This document shows, in pieces, positions 24,669-33,634 of a stretch of DNA of 64,000 bases. The DNA comes from Gordonia insulae (GTDB lineage: Bacteria > Actinomycetota > Actinomycetes > Mycobacteriales > Mycobacteriaceae): assembly GCF_003855095.1 (NCBI RefSeq), contig NZ_CP033972.1, positions 5,022,001-5,086,000 of the forward strand. The letters are read 5' to 3'. Under the pieces are notes generated by a model that saw only the letters and a program-made list of their open reading frames with translations, was not told the origin of the DNA and did not search any database. The position numbers and the translations under genes are program-made. Numbering within the stretch: the stretch's first letter is position 1; each line of letters starts with the position of its first letter.

Positions 24669-26204
24669 ATGACCCCCACCACACCGACGGTCAGTCGGCG
24701 AGCATTCCTCGGAGGTGCACTCGGGATCGCCGGGGCCTTCGCGGTCGGAGCATGCGGATCGAGTGGATCCTCGGCACCGACGGGACGGCTCACCACCATG
24801 TACGAGGGTGCCGGCGCCAGCGAGACCATCGACCCCGGCATCGGGACGATGTTCATCGACGAGGCCCGGGTCAAGCACCTCTACGACGGCCTCTTCGAGG
24901 TCGACTCACAGATGCGGGCAGTGCCCCGCCTGGTGACCGACGCGGCCCCCGACGGCGCCGGCCTCGTCTGGCGGATGACGCTGCGTGAGGCCACCTGGCA
25001 CGACGGCGCTCCGCTGACCGCCGACGACGTGCTGTTCACGCTGTCGCGAATCCTCGGCAAGCAGACCGAGGCGCAGCCATTCGTCGCCGCGACGACGCTG
25101 TCGGCCATCGATCTGCCGAACTCGCGGGCGGTCGATGCCCGGACGGTCGAGCTCCGACTCACGCAGCCCTCCTTCGACCTGCCCAGCCAGCTCACCTCGT
25201 ACGGCACCCGCATCGTCAAGAACGGGACGCGGGACTTCACCCGCCCCAATGGAACCGGACCGTTCCGCTTCCAGTCGTTCACTCCCGGTCGCGAGTTCGT
25301 CGCCACACGCAACGACCAGTACTGGGACGGGGCGCCGTCGGTCGACACCTTGCGCATCCTCAGCGCCGGACCCGAAGCCCGCCTCGCCGCAGTGCGTAGT
25401 CAACAGGCCGACTTCGTCGACAACCTGTCGCCTTCGGCCGGTCGCACACTCGAATCCGATGACGACGTGACGGTCCACTCGACGCCGAACAGCGGAATCC
25501 TCTACTTCGCCATGAAGACCGATCGGGCACCGTTCGCCGTCCCCGATGTCCGGCGGGCGATGATGCTGATGGTCGACCGCGAGGAACTCGTACGCGTCGC
25601 CTTGCAGGGTTCGGGCGAGGTGTCCGACGACATCTTCGGGCGCGGCTACCAGTACTACGCCGACGACCTGCCCGCCCATCAGCACGACCCCGACCGCGCG
25701 AAAGCTCTCCTCCGTGCCGCAGGCGCATCGGATCTCGCCTTCGAACTGTTCGTCGCGCCGGTCGCCAACGGCTTCATCGAAGCCGCTCACCTCGTGGCCC
25801 GTCAGGCGCGCGCGATCGGCGTCGACGTCAAGGTCACCATCGGGTCCAAGGACACGTACTACACAGAGGCATTGACCAAGGGGGACATGACGATCGGTCA
25901 GTCGGGGCCGCTCGCGATCCCGTATCACTTCGGTTCCCGCCTGGTCAGCGATGCCCCGAAGAACTTCACGCACTGGTCGGATCCGACGTTCGACCAACTG
26001 TTCGTCGCGGCGCAGCGCGAACGATCCACCGAGGCGCGAGCCCGGATCTACCACCAGATGCACGAGATCCTCCACGACCGTGGAGGGTTCATCTTCTGGG
26101 CCACCACCCCGTGGCGGACCGCTTACCGCAATGGCGTTCAGAACTCGCCGAGCGGTGTCCCGAACGCCCACGACTGGGCCCGATTCGACGAGGTGACCGC
26201 ATGA
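24669..26204 (+). CDS. Nickel/peptide-type ABC transporter substrate-binding lipoprotein
   Basis: 511-residue SBP_bac_5 protein (family of DppA, NikA, CntA). It carries a combined Tat/lipoprotein signal: Arg10-Arg11 in SRRAFLGG and lipobox Cys29 (FAVGAC). Family marks are LYDGLFEVD, WHDGAPLTADDVLFTLSRI, NGTGPFRF, NDQYWDGAPSVD and VRRAMMLMVDREELV. The cobalamin riboswitch upstream points to cobalt, a metallophore-cobalt complex or a corrinoid precursor as the ligand, rather than peptides. It is the first of five genes, with its stop overlapping the methyltransferase start as ATGA. Confidence 0.88.
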   Translation: MTPTTPTVSRRAFLGGALGIAGAFAVGACGSSGSSAPTGRLTTMYEGAGASETIDPGIGTMFIDEARVKHLYDGLFEVDSQMRAVPRLVTDAAPDGAGLVWRMTLREATWHDGAPLTADDVLFTLSRILGKQTEAQPFVAATTLSAIDLPNSRAVDARTVELRLTQPSFDLPSQLTSYGTRIVKNGTRDFTRPNGTGPFRFQSFTPGREFVATRNDQYWDGAPSVDTLRILSAGPEARLAAVRSQQADFVDNLSPSAGRTLESDDDVTVHSTPNSGILYFAMKTDRAPFAVPDVRRAMMLMVDREELVRVALQGSGEVSDDIFGRGYQYYADDLPAHQHDPDRAKALLRAAGASDLAFELFVAPVANGFIEAAHLVARQARAIGVDVKVTIGSKDTYYTEALTKGDMTIGQSGPLAIPYHFGSRLVSDAPKNFTHWSDPTFDQLFVAAQRERSTEARARIYHQMHEILHDRGGFIFWATTPWRTAYRNGVQNSPSGVPNAHDWARFDEVTA

Positions 26205-26968
26205 CGCAAGGCAGACCCACCCGGCAGCAGGCAGTGGAGTGGCTCGATCGGTGGGATCTCCAGCAGGGCCACTACATGCCCGATCGCGAAGAACGCTTCG
26301 ACGTCGTGATCGATGTGCTCGAACTCGTGCTCCGACGTCCCGACCCGCTCGTCGTGGACCTCGGCATCGGACCGGGATCACTTGCCCACCGCATCCTCGA
26401 CCGCGTCCCCGACGCCCGGGTGGTCGGTGTCGACGCGGATCCGCTGCTGCTCGAACTCGGCGCCATCGCGCGGCCCGACCACCGGATCCGTCCCGTGCTC
26501 GCCGACCTTCGCGAACCCGGGTGGTTCGAACGTCTCGAACTCGACCGCGCGCCCGACGCCTACGTCAGTTCGACGGCGCTGCACTGGATGGACGCGACAC
26601 CATTGCGTGCTCTCTTCGCCGAATGCGGACGGACCATCGCACCTGGTGGGGTCCTCGTCGACGCCGACCACCTGTACGAGGGTGAGTCGGCGCCCGGCAT
26701 CGACGATCTCCTGCGTGCACTGACCGACCGTCGCGCCGTACGACGTGGGACCCGACAGACGGAGGACTGGCAGGCATGGTGGGACGCAATCGATTCCGCA
26801 CCGGAACTGGCCGATCTCGTCGCAGCACGGGCCGGTGGTTTCGAGCATGTCGTCACCGACCGGCCCACCGTGCATGACTACGTCGCGTTCCTGCGCGATG
26901 GTGGGTTCTCCGAGGCCGGCGTCGTCTGGCAGGTCGGCGACGATCGCGTCGTCGTCGCGACGTCCTGA
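26201..26968 (+). CDS. Class I SAM-dependent methyltransferase embedded in the transporter operon
   Basis: 255-residue cytosolic methyltransferase. Motif I is VVDLGIGPGS (51-60), the acidic ribose-binding stretch VVGVDADPLLLELG follows, and YVSSTALHWMD sits at the motif IV position. No metal-binding or corrin-specific motif is evident, so the substrate is open. The start overlaps the lipoprotein stop (ATGA) and the permease begins 12 nt after its stop. That makes it an integral part of the operon, and it may modify the imported ligand. Confidence 0.82.
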   Translation: MTQGRPTRQQAVEWLDRWDLQQGHYMPDREERFDVVIDVLELVLRRPDPLVVDLGIGPGSLAHRILDRVPDARVVGVDADPLLLELGAIARPDHRIRPVLADLREPGWFERLELDRAPDAYVSSTALHWMDATPLRALFAECGRTIAPGGVLVDADHLYEGESAPGIDDLLRALTDRRAVRRGTRQTEDWQAWWDAIDSAPELADLVAARAGGFEHVVTDRPTVHDYVAFLRDGGFSEAGVVWQVGDDRVVVATS

Positions 26969-26980
26969 CCGAGACCGCCG

Positions 26981-27931
26981 ATGACGATCGGTCGGTTCAC
27001 GATGCGCCGCATCGGAGTCGGCACCCTGCAGATCGTGATGCTGCTGGCCTTGGTGTTCGCACTCTCACTATGGCTGCCGGGTGATGCGGCCGATGTTCAG
27101 TCCGGCGACTTCTCCAGCGCCGCGCAGCGCGAGGAGACGCGGCGTCTGCTGGGACTGGATGTGGCTCCGCTGCAACGGTTCCTCGAGTGGTGCGCGCACG
27201 CGGCGACAGGGGATTTCGGCACGTCGTTCACCCAGAGCAGACCCGTGACCGACGTGATCGCCGAACCGTTCGTCACCTCGGCGGTACTCGCGGTGCTCAC
27301 CACTCTGTTCCTGATCCCGGTGGCCGGCGTCGCCGGATTCGTCGCGGGGCTGCACCCGGATACGTGGTGGGACCGGACGATCACGACGGTCAGTATCGTG
27401 GCCGATTCGGTGCCCGACTACGTCCTCGCCGTCGTCCTGGTGTCCTACCTGGCGGTCGAGGCCGGTTGGTTCCCGGCGACATTCGCGGGCATGGATTCCG
27501 CGGATGTGGCTGCGACTCCGAGCGTCCTGATCCTGCCGCTGTTCGTCATGATCTGCCGGGTGGCGGCTCCGCTGGTGCGGCTGGTGCGCGCGGGCGTCAT
27601 CGACGAGATGTCGGCCCCGTACGTCGTGCAGGCGCGCAGGCTCGGTGTGTCCCGGTGGTCGCTCCTACTCCGGCATGTAGCGCCGAATGCGCTCGGCCCC
27701 GCGATGCAGGACCTGGGCCGCACCGGGGACAGCCTGTTGTCCGGCGTGCTGATCGTCGAGGCGGTGTTCGTCGTACCCGGTATCGCGACCACACTCATCG
27801 ACGGGATCGGCAACCGCGATCAACCGGTCGTGCTCGCGATCGTCCTGATCACGGGACTGGTCGCGATCGTGGTCAACGCGGCGATCGACATCGCGGGTCA
27901 ACGTATGGTGCCGGCGCGGGTGCGGACATGA
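26981..27931 (+). CDS. ABC permease, nickel/peptide type (NikB/DppB-like)
   Basis: 316-residue BPD_transp_1 permease with about six membrane helices. The N-terminal extracellular domain has the family sequence TRRLLGLDVAPLQRFLEW and GDFGTSF. The EAA loop is QARRLGVSRWSLLLRHVAPNA. VEAVFVVPGIATTLIDGI is typical of NikB/DppB. Its stop overlaps the next permease start as ATGA, so the two halves of the pore are made together. Confidence 0.88.
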   Translation: MTIGRFTMRRIGVGTLQIVMLLALVFALSLWLPGDAADVQSGDFSSAAQREETRRLLGLDVAPLQRFLEWCAHAATGDFGTSFTQSRPVTDVIAEPFVTSAVLAVLTTLFLIPVAGVAGFVAGLHPDTWWDRTITTVSIVADSVPDYVLAVVLVSYLAVEAGWFPATFAGMDSADVAATPSVLILPLFVMICRVAAPLVRLVRAGVIDEMSAPYVVQARRLGVSRWSLLLRHVAPNALGPAMQDLGRTGDSLLSGVLIVEAVFVVPGIATTLIDGIGNRDQPVVLAIVLITGLVAIVVNAAIDIAGQRMVPARVRT

Positions 27932-28830
27932 ATCTGATTCGGCGGCAAGCGACGCGGTCGCGGCACACGGAGTGGCACCGCACCATACGACGCTGTGTCG
28001 CATCCCTTCTCGTGGCCGTTCCGCTGTGCATCGCGGCGATCGGACCGTGGCTGGCTCGATCCGCGCCGACGGTGAGTCAGGCGCCGTTCGGTCCTTCGTC
28101 GTGGTCGCCGTTCGGGACCGACCGGCTCGGGCGCGATGTGCTCGCCGCTGCGCTGGAGGGCGGACGACCGCTGGTGGTGACCACCGTGCTGACCGTCGTC
28201 GTCGCCTACGCCATCGGTTCGACCATCGGACTCGTGGCGGCGACAACCACCCGTCCGGTGGTCGAGGACCTGATCATGAGACCCGTCGACGTCCTGCTCT
28301 GCATACCGTCGTTGCTCGTCGTCCTCGTCGTCGCGTTGCGGATGGACGGTTCACGAATCGGCATCGCCGCAGCGGTGGCCGCGGTGCTGGTGCCGCCCAT
28401 CGCCCGCTTCATCCGGATGGCGTCTCGCAGCGTCGTGCAGAGTCCGGCGATGGAAACCCTACGGCTGCAAGGGGTCGGGCCCGTCGAACGCTACACCGGA
28501 TATGCTCGACGCCGCCTGGCCCGACCGGTTGCCGCGGATGTTGGGGTCCGGCTCGTGGCGGCACTGTACATCCTGTCGTCGGCGAACTTTCTGGGTATCG
28601 GTTTCGACACCACCTCCACCGACTGGGCGGTCGCCGTCGCGGCCAACAAGGAGGGCCTCGACGTCGCCCCGTGGTCGGTGTTGCTGCCGGCGGGATTGAT
28701 CGTGGCGCTCGCCCTCGGCACCAACCTGCTTCTGGACGAACGACTCTCGTACCGACGGCGATTGGTGCCGCCCGAGCAGTCGGTCTGCTCCGCATCACAG
28801 CGGGTGCACGCCCTGGACGATCATGAGTGA
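27928..28830 (+). CDS. ABC permease, nickel/peptide type (NikC/DppC-like)
   Basis: 300-residue second permease. The N-terminal signature FGTDRLGRDVLAAALEGGRP is diagnostic of DppC/NikC. VDVLLCIPSLLVVLVVALR and the EAA loop METLRLQGVGPVERY follow, then the C-terminal SSANFLGIGFD. It overlaps the preceding permease by 4 nt (ATGA) and the ATPase gene by 8 nt. The ATG at 27928 is the only start compatible with this packing. Confidence 0.87.
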   Translation: MNLIRRQATRSRHTEWHRTIRRCVASLLVAVPLCIAAIGPWLARSAPTVSQAPFGPSSWSPFGTDRLGRDVLAAALEGGRPLVVTTVLTVVVAYAIGSTIGLVAATTTRPVVEDLIMRPVDVLLCIPSLLVVLVVALRMDGSRIGIAAAVAAVLVPPIARFIRMASRSVVQSPAMETLRLQGVGPVERYTGYARRRLARPVAADVGVRLVAALYILSSANFLGIGFDTTSTDWAVAVAANKEGLDVAPWSVLLPAGLIVALALGTNLLLDERLSYRRRLVPPEQSVCSASQRVHALDDHE

Positions 28831-30370
28831 AGATGACGTGCCAGAGGTCGGGGGCCGATCTCCGAGGCTGCGAGTCCGGGGTCTGGGTGTGAGAACCCCC
28901 GACGGGATACCGCTCGTCACCGACATCGATCTCGATCTGTACGGCGGACGGATTGTGACGCTCGTCGGACCGTCGGGTGCCGGCAAGTCGACGATTGCGG
29001 CCGCCGTCGCGGATGTCCTGCCCGCGGATCTCGAGCGATCAGGAGTCGTTGTCGTCGACCCAGGCTCTCGGATGGCCCATCTCCCACAGGATGCCGCTCT
29101 CACCTTGAATCCTGCGCGAAGGATCGGAGCCGCTCTCGGCGAGCTGGTGACGCTTCATGGTGCTCCGCCGACGAGGCGTCGTGATCGTCGGCGATGGCGC
29201 ACCGACAGGGTCGAGGAGGTGTTGTCGGAGGCGGCATTTCCGATCGACGAAAATCACCGGCACCTCTGGCCACGACGGTTTCCGTTCGAGTTCTCCGGCG
29301 GTCAACGGACCCGATTGGCCCTGGCGCAACTCCTCGCCACCAGACCTGACGTGTTGGTCCTCGACGAGCCGTCGACCGGCCTCGATACGGTGAGCAGGCA
29401 CCTGCTGATCGAAGCGCTCGTCGCAGTCCGCGATCGCGGTGTCGCGGTCCTGCTCGTCACACACGATGAGCACATCGCAGGTGAACTCGGTGATGTGGTG
29501 CACCGTGTCGGTGACGGGCGGTTGCTGCGGGGAACATCGGGATCGATTACACGCCCGGTGACGGCGCCGCACGTCTCGTGCGGCGAGAAGCAAACCCACA
29601 CTGCGCCTCCGGAAGTGGGCGTGTTGGTCGCCGACCGTCTGGAGCTCAGAATGTCCAGGACACAAGTGCTTTCGGATGCATCCTTCGCGGTGCGGCGCGG
29701 TGAGATGGTCGGCCTCGTCGGGGCTTCGGGCTCCGGGAAGACGAGCTTGCTGCGCGCGATCGCCGGGCTGACCCCGGTCGCCGGTGGCTCTGTCGCTCTG
29801 GACGGGGTCTCGCTACCTCGTCTGTCGCGCCGGAGTCGGGCGACGATGGCCGACGTCCAATACGTCTGTCAGGAGGTGCGCGCGTCTTTCGAGCCCGACC
29901 GTCCGGTTCTCGGGCAGGTCGCCCGCACGGCCGTGCGTTTGCGTGGCGTCGCACCCGAGGCAGCGAGAGCCGAGGCCGTGCAGATCCTCGAACGATTGGA
30001 TCTGAGCATCGAGCAGGCCAGGCGCCACCCCGATGGCCTGTCGGGTGGTCAACTCCGGCGAATCGCCCTGGCCCGTGCCCTGATCGCCCACCCGCGAGTC
30101 CTCCTGTGCGACGAGGTCACAACGGGACTGGAGAAACCGTTGGCAGGGTTGATCATCGACACACTCGACGCTCGATGCCGTGACTTCGGGACGACCGTCA
30201 TCCTGGCCGGCCACGACCTGCGGGCGATGGTCGATCGGGTGCATCGGCTCATCGTCCTCGACCGTGGCGAGATCACCGACGACCTGCCGGTCGGCGACTG
30301 GGCGAGGGCGTCGCCGGCTCTGCTCCGGTTGCTGGCTGCCGACGGGATCGTGGAGGGGGCCGGCGAGTGA
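28823..30370 (+). CDS. Double ABC ATPase (NikDE/DppDF-like fusion)
   Basis: 515 residues with two ATPase domains. Domain 1 has Walker A GPSGAGKST (49-57), signature FSGGQRTR and Walker B VLVLDEPSTGLD with THDEH. Domain 2 (from about 265) has Walker A GASGSGKTS, signature LSGGQLRR and Walker B VLLCDEVTTGLE. The second Walker B has Cys-Asp-Glu and domain 2 lacks the usual His-rich nickel-type tail. The fusion replaces the two separate ATPases of nickel and peptide importers. Last gene of the cobalamin-riboswitch operon. Confidence 0.9.
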   Translation: MSEDDVPEVGGRSPRLRVRGLGVRTPDGIPLVTDIDLDLYGGRIVTLVGPSGAGKSTIAAAVADVLPADLERSGVVVVDPGSRMAHLPQDAALTLNPARRIGAALGELVTLHGAPPTRRRDRRRWRTDRVEEVLSEAAFPIDENHRHLWPRRFPFEFSGGQRTRLALAQLLATRPDVLVLDEPSTGLDTVSRHLLIEALVAVRDRGVAVLLVTHDEHIAGELGDVVHRVGDGRLLRGTSGSITRPVTAPHVSCGEKQTHTAPPEVGVLVADRLELRMSRTQVLSDASFAVRRGEMVGLVGASGSGKTSLLRAIAGLTPVAGGSVALDGVSLPRLSRRSRATMADVQYVCQEVRASFEPDRPVLGQVARTAVRLRGVAPEAARAEAVQILERLDLSIEQARRHPDGLSGGQLRRIALARALIAHPRVLLCDEVTTGLEKPLAGLIIDTLDARCRDFGTTVILAGHDLRAMVDRVHRLIVLDRGEITDDLPVGDWARASPALLRLLAADGIVEGAGE

Positions 30371-30424
30371 GGCCGCTGACGCAGTCGCCGACGACGGCCC
30401 CACCTCGATGGTCCTATTGAGAGG

Positions 30425-30922
30425 TCACGTCTCCATCGCCCACACGGTGAGCAGCAGGCCCGCCTCTTTTCGCTCCTCATACGTGATGGTCAGGACGTCG
30501 CCGCCGCTTCTGTTCGCGACGTACACCTGTTCACTCCGTTCGAGATTCGGCCGGCGGACCTCTTCGCGAAACGGGCCGTCGTTGAGACTGACCAGGTTCC
30601 GCTCGAGGTCCTCGCTGACCTCGGAGCGTTCGAGCAGAGCAGCGCGTGTCGCCGGCGAGGCCGTGCGCACCACGACTTTTGCCGAGGAATCGGGAAAGCT
30701 CGGATAGCTCGTGCAGGAGACGACCGCTTCGTCGTCCGACAGGCGCAATCCCATCGCAGTCGCATAGGGAATCACGCGTTCGCACGGATCACGGTGAATC
30801 AGCTGCGGAATGACGAATCCGCTTGCGATGAGCAGAACAAGGACCACCCAGCCGAGAAACCACCATCTCAGCCGCACCGGCCGTGGCTTGTCGGGGGTCA
30901 CCTGGTCGCTCACGAATCCCAT
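30425..30922 (-). CDS. Hypothetical membrane-anchored protein
   Basis: 165 residues from the ATG at 30922. One transmembrane helix (about 19-40, RWWFLGWVVLVLLIASGFVIP) precedes an extracytoplasmic domain of about 125 residues. The domain has two cysteines (DPCERV, VSCTSY) probably in a disulfide. No family is recognised. A GTG at 30913 is an alternative start, and the 30967 GTG would run into the TetR promoter. It diverges from TetR with a 74-nt gap and could be one of its targets. Confidence 0.62.
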   Translation of the reverse strand: MGFVSDQVTPDKPRPVRLRWWFLGWVVLVLLIASGFVIPQLIHRDPCERVIPYATAMGLRLSDDEAVVSCTSYPSFPDSSAKVVVRTASPATRAALLERSEVSEDLERNLVSLNDGPFREEVRRPNLERSEQVYVANRSGGDVLTITYEERKEAGLLLTVWAMET

Positions 30923-30961
30923 GGTAAGGACGGCGTCTGCGTCCGGCGGGAAAAAACGTCG

Positions 30962-31006
30962 TTGCACGCCCTGACCGATCGGTCTAGAGTTAGACCATGC
31001 GGTCAG
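30962..31006 (+). promoter_or_regulatory. Leaderless tetR promoter with nested operator palindrome
   Basis: A TTGCAC (30962-30967) and TAGAGT (30985-30990) pair with 17-nt spacing places transcription start at about the ATG (30997-30999). No ribosome site precedes that ATG. A palindrome is centred at 30988.5: CTGACCG (30971-30977) mirrors CGGTCAG (31000-31006), and GGTCTA (30981-30986) mirrors TAGACC (30991-30996). The site covers the -10 region and the start codon, which predicts strong autorepression. Confidence 0.6.
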
Positions 31007-31641
31007 AAGAGGGCAGCGGGAGAACCTTCGCAGATGAGGCGCGACGACGCCAGATCGTCGCGTGTGCCATCGAGCTGATCGCCGAGGTGGGCTATCCCCA
31101 GGCGTCGCTGGCGAAGATCGCCGAGCGAGCCGAGATCGCGAAGAGTGCTGTGCTGTACCACTTTCGTGGCAAGGACGAACTGGTCGCCGCGATCGTGGAA
31201 GCCGTGTTCGGGGCGTCGGCAGGCGTGATGATCCCGCGGATCATGGCCGCGACGACGGCGACCGACCGCCTGCGGGCCTACATCGCGTCCAACGGCGAGT
31301 TCCTCGACACGCACCGTCGCGGCGCGATCGCCCTCTACGAGATCTCCGTGGGGTACCGCGACAGCGCGGGCCGCCGGTTCGATCAAGTGGTTCAGGCATC
31401 CGTCGACGAGTCCGGTGTGCCGCCGGAGCTCGCACTGCTCGACCCGCTCACTATCTTCGTTGACGGAATCCGCGACGGCGAGTTCGTCACGACCGCGGAA
31501 CCGTTGATGCTGAAGAACATCGTGCGCGCATCACTCGACGGTGCCGTCGCCGAGCTGGCACGGGACGATACCTACGACGTCCTTGAGCACACCTCGACCT
31601 TGGCAGATCTCGTCATCTCAGCGATCGGAGCAACACGATGA
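30997..31641 (+). CDS. TetR-family transcriptional regulator
   Basis: 214 residues. The N-terminal TetR helix-turn-helix (about 14-60) has RRRQIVACAIELIAEVGY and LAKIAERAEIAKSAVLYHFRGKDELV. The C-terminal ligand domain is unremarkable. The palindrome over its own start codon makes it a likely autorepressor. The stop overlaps the start of the glycosyltransferase (ATGA), so both are controlled together; the regulator may sense a compound that the transferase glycosylates. Confidence 0.88.
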   Translation: MRSEEGSGRTFADEARRRQIVACAIELIAEVGYPQASLAKIAERAEIAKSAVLYHFRGKDELVAAIVEAVFGASAGVMIPRIMAATTATDRLRAYIASNGEFLDTHRRGAIALYEISVGYRDSAGRRFDQVVQASVDESGVPPELALLDPLTIFVDGIRDGEFVTTAEPLMLKNIVRASLDGAVAELARDDTYDVLEHTSTLADLVISAIGATR

Positions 31642-32918
31642 GTCCACGAATCACCATCCTGGCGTTCGGAACACGCGGCGACGTGGCCCCGATGACCGGC
31701 CTCGCGGCGGGCCTTCGCCACCATCTCGGCGCGACAGTCGCGATCGCCGCCCAGCAACCCTACGAGCAGATGATCACCGACGCCGGATTCGACTTCCGGC
31801 TCCTTCCGCGCGACACCGAAGCCGACACCCACTCATCCGAGTATGGGCAGGCGATGGTCGACGGACGCCGACTCAAACCGTCGAAGGAGGCAATCGTGGG
31901 CATGCGCGAGGACCTGGTGGGTGTCGGCGAGGCCATGGCCCGCGCGGCCGATGACGCCGACCTGGTGCTCTGCGGCGGACCCGTCGGCTCCCTCCTCGGG
32001 TCGCACGTGGCCGAAGCGCTCGGGCGTCCGAGCGCCGCGTTGGTGCTCCAACCCTCCTATGTCACCGGCGACTTCGCCCCACCCGCACTCGGTACCCGCT
32101 CCTACGGCCGTATCGGCAATCGCACCGCCTGGCGACTGGCCGGTGCCGGCGAGAAGTTGTTCGCTCCGCTGATCGATGACCTCCGCACCACTCTCGGGCT
32201 GCCTCCACAGTCGCTCCGGAGTCGCCGACGTCGCCTAGAGCGTGAATGGACTCAATTGTGCGGGTTCAGCACTCACGTGGTGCCCGCACCCGGCGACTGG
32301 CCCGAGCACGTCCACGTGACCGGCTACTGGTGGTCTGCCGAGCAGCACGCACCCGAGGTGCCGGCCGGCCTCGAGGACTTCCTGGCCGACGGCCCGCCTC
32401 CCGTCTATATCGGTCTCGGCAGCACCGCGATCAGCGACGGCGAACGGGTCAGCGAGATCGTGCGCGACGCTTTGCACTCGAGCGGACAGCGGGGAGTCAT
32501 TCACAGCGGATGGGCGCACCTCGACGGTGGCGACGACGAAAACCTGTTCACCATCGGCGATGTCGAGCATTCATGGCTGCTTCCGCAGATGGCGGCGGCG
32601 GTCCACCACTGCGGTGCCGGAACCACCGCGGCGACGCTGCGCGCGGGGCTTCCTACGGTCGCCCTGCCCGGCATCATGGACCAGCCGTTCTGGGCGCAAC
32701 GTCTGCATCGTCTCGGCTGCGCTCCGATACCGGTGCCTCGTACAGGCGTCACCGTTCCTGTTCTCACCGAGTCGATCTCGTCGGTGATCGGCGACGACCG
32801 GTATCGGCGCTCAGCGGCCTCCATCGCAGAGAAGTTGGCGTCGGAAGACGGGACCACGGCCGCCTGCCGGATCATCGAGACGTTGCTGTCGGCGCCGACC
32901 TCACCCACTCATGCCTGA
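31638..32918 (+). CDS. GT1-family glycosyltransferase (UGT/sterol-glucosyltransferase type)
   Basis: 426 residues, GT-B fold. The N-terminal acceptor domain begins ITILAFGTRGDVAPMTGLAAGL. The C-terminal donor domain has PPVYIGLGST and the family signature HHCGAGTTAATLRAGLPTV at residues 323-341, then GIMDQPFWAQRL. Such enzymes glycosylate small lipophilic acceptors (antibiotics, sterols, flavonoids). Operon with the TetR gene suggests xenobiotic or antibiotic inactivation. No signal or membrane segment. Confidence 0.85.
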   Translation: MSPRITILAFGTRGDVAPMTGLAAGLRHHLGATVAIAAQQPYEQMITDAGFDFRLLPRDTEADTHSSEYGQAMVDGRRLKPSKEAIVGMREDLVGVGEAMARAADDADLVLCGGPVGSLLGSHVAEALGRPSAALVLQPSYVTGDFAPPALGTRSYGRIGNRTAWRLAGAGEKLFAPLIDDLRTTLGLPPQSLRSRRRRLEREWTQLCGFSTHVVPAPGDWPEHVHVTGYWWSAEQHAPEVPAGLEDFLADGPPPVYIGLGSTAISDGERVSEIVRDALHSSGQRGVIHSGWAHLDGGDDENLFTIGDVEHSWLLPQMAAAVHHCGAGTTAATLRAGLPTVALPGIMDQPFWAQRLHRLGCAPIPVPRTGVTVPVLTESISSVIGDDRYRRSAASIAEKLASEDGTTAACRIIETLLSAPTSPTHA

Positions 32919-32996
32919 CGATCGTGCTGGCGGGAGTGGGCATCCGCGAATTGTGGATGCGCGTAGGTGCACCACGAACAGACCGCGACTAGTCGG

Positions 32997-33521
32997 TTAC
33001 GACCCTGCCGTCGCGTTCTTCCGCCGGTACAGCACGCCCGCTGCGCCGACGGTCGCCGTGGCCAGGGCGAGCACGCCGACCCGCTCCTGCTCGAGACGAT
33101 GCCCGATGAGTCCGTCGACCGAATAGCGGCCGGGACCGGTCAGCGCGAGCGCCGCCGACGCCACGCCCAGGACCGCCGGGAACTCCAGCCCGCCGTTCTG
33201 CGAGAAGAAGCCGTTGGGTCGGTGGACATCGGCGGCGGCGAGCATGGCCGCGGCACCTGCGGCCGACGCGACGCGTGTGCCCGCACCCAATGCGACCAGC
33301 CCACCTGCTGCTTCGCTCACGCCGGCGGCGACCGCGGACAGCTTGGCCGGGCGAAAGCCCATCTTCTCCATGCCGGCAGCCGTGCCGTCGATGCCGGGTC
33401 CGTTGAACCAGCCCGCGAGCTTCTGTGCCCCGTGGGCGAACAACGTCGCTCCGACCGCTGTGCGCAAGGTCAGCAGGCCCACGTCGAGCGCTTTCGTGCG
33501 CGTCGAGTTCTCACCAGACAT
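32997..33521 (-). CDS. DoxX-family membrane protein
   Basis: 174 residues with four predicted membrane helices. The DoxX signature LLTLRTAVGATLFAHGAQKL lies near the start, and the central part has GVSEAAGGLVALGAGTRVA. A basic C-terminal tail YRRKNATAGS follows. DoxX-like proteins are linked to thiol and oxidative stress in mycobacteria. Monocistronic; the 78-nt gap to the convergent glycosyltransferase has a small GCATCC/GGATGC hairpin that may terminate. Confidence 0.83.
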   Translation of the reverse strand: MSGENSTRTKALDVGLLTLRTAVGATLFAHGAQKLAGWFNGPGIDGTAAGMEKMGFRPAKLSAVAAGVSEAAGGLVALGAGTRVASAAGAAAMLAAADVHRPNGFFSQNGGLEFPAVLGVASAALALTGPGRYSVDGLIGHRLEQERVGVLALATATVGAAGVLYRRKNATAGS

Positions 33522-33634
33522 CGAGTAATCCCTTCGTCACTCCGTTAGCAAAGCTAAATAGAACTGTAGTCCGCTTGGGTGTGACAGCGTGCAGTGGCCT
33601 GGACGCGTGCTGGACACTCTCCTCCGACGAGGCG

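Noticed and set aside
32940..32960. Possible terminator between the glycosyltransferase and DoxX genes
   Set aside because: GCATCC/GGATGC gives only six pairs with a nine-base loop and no T-run, so it is not listed as a feature.
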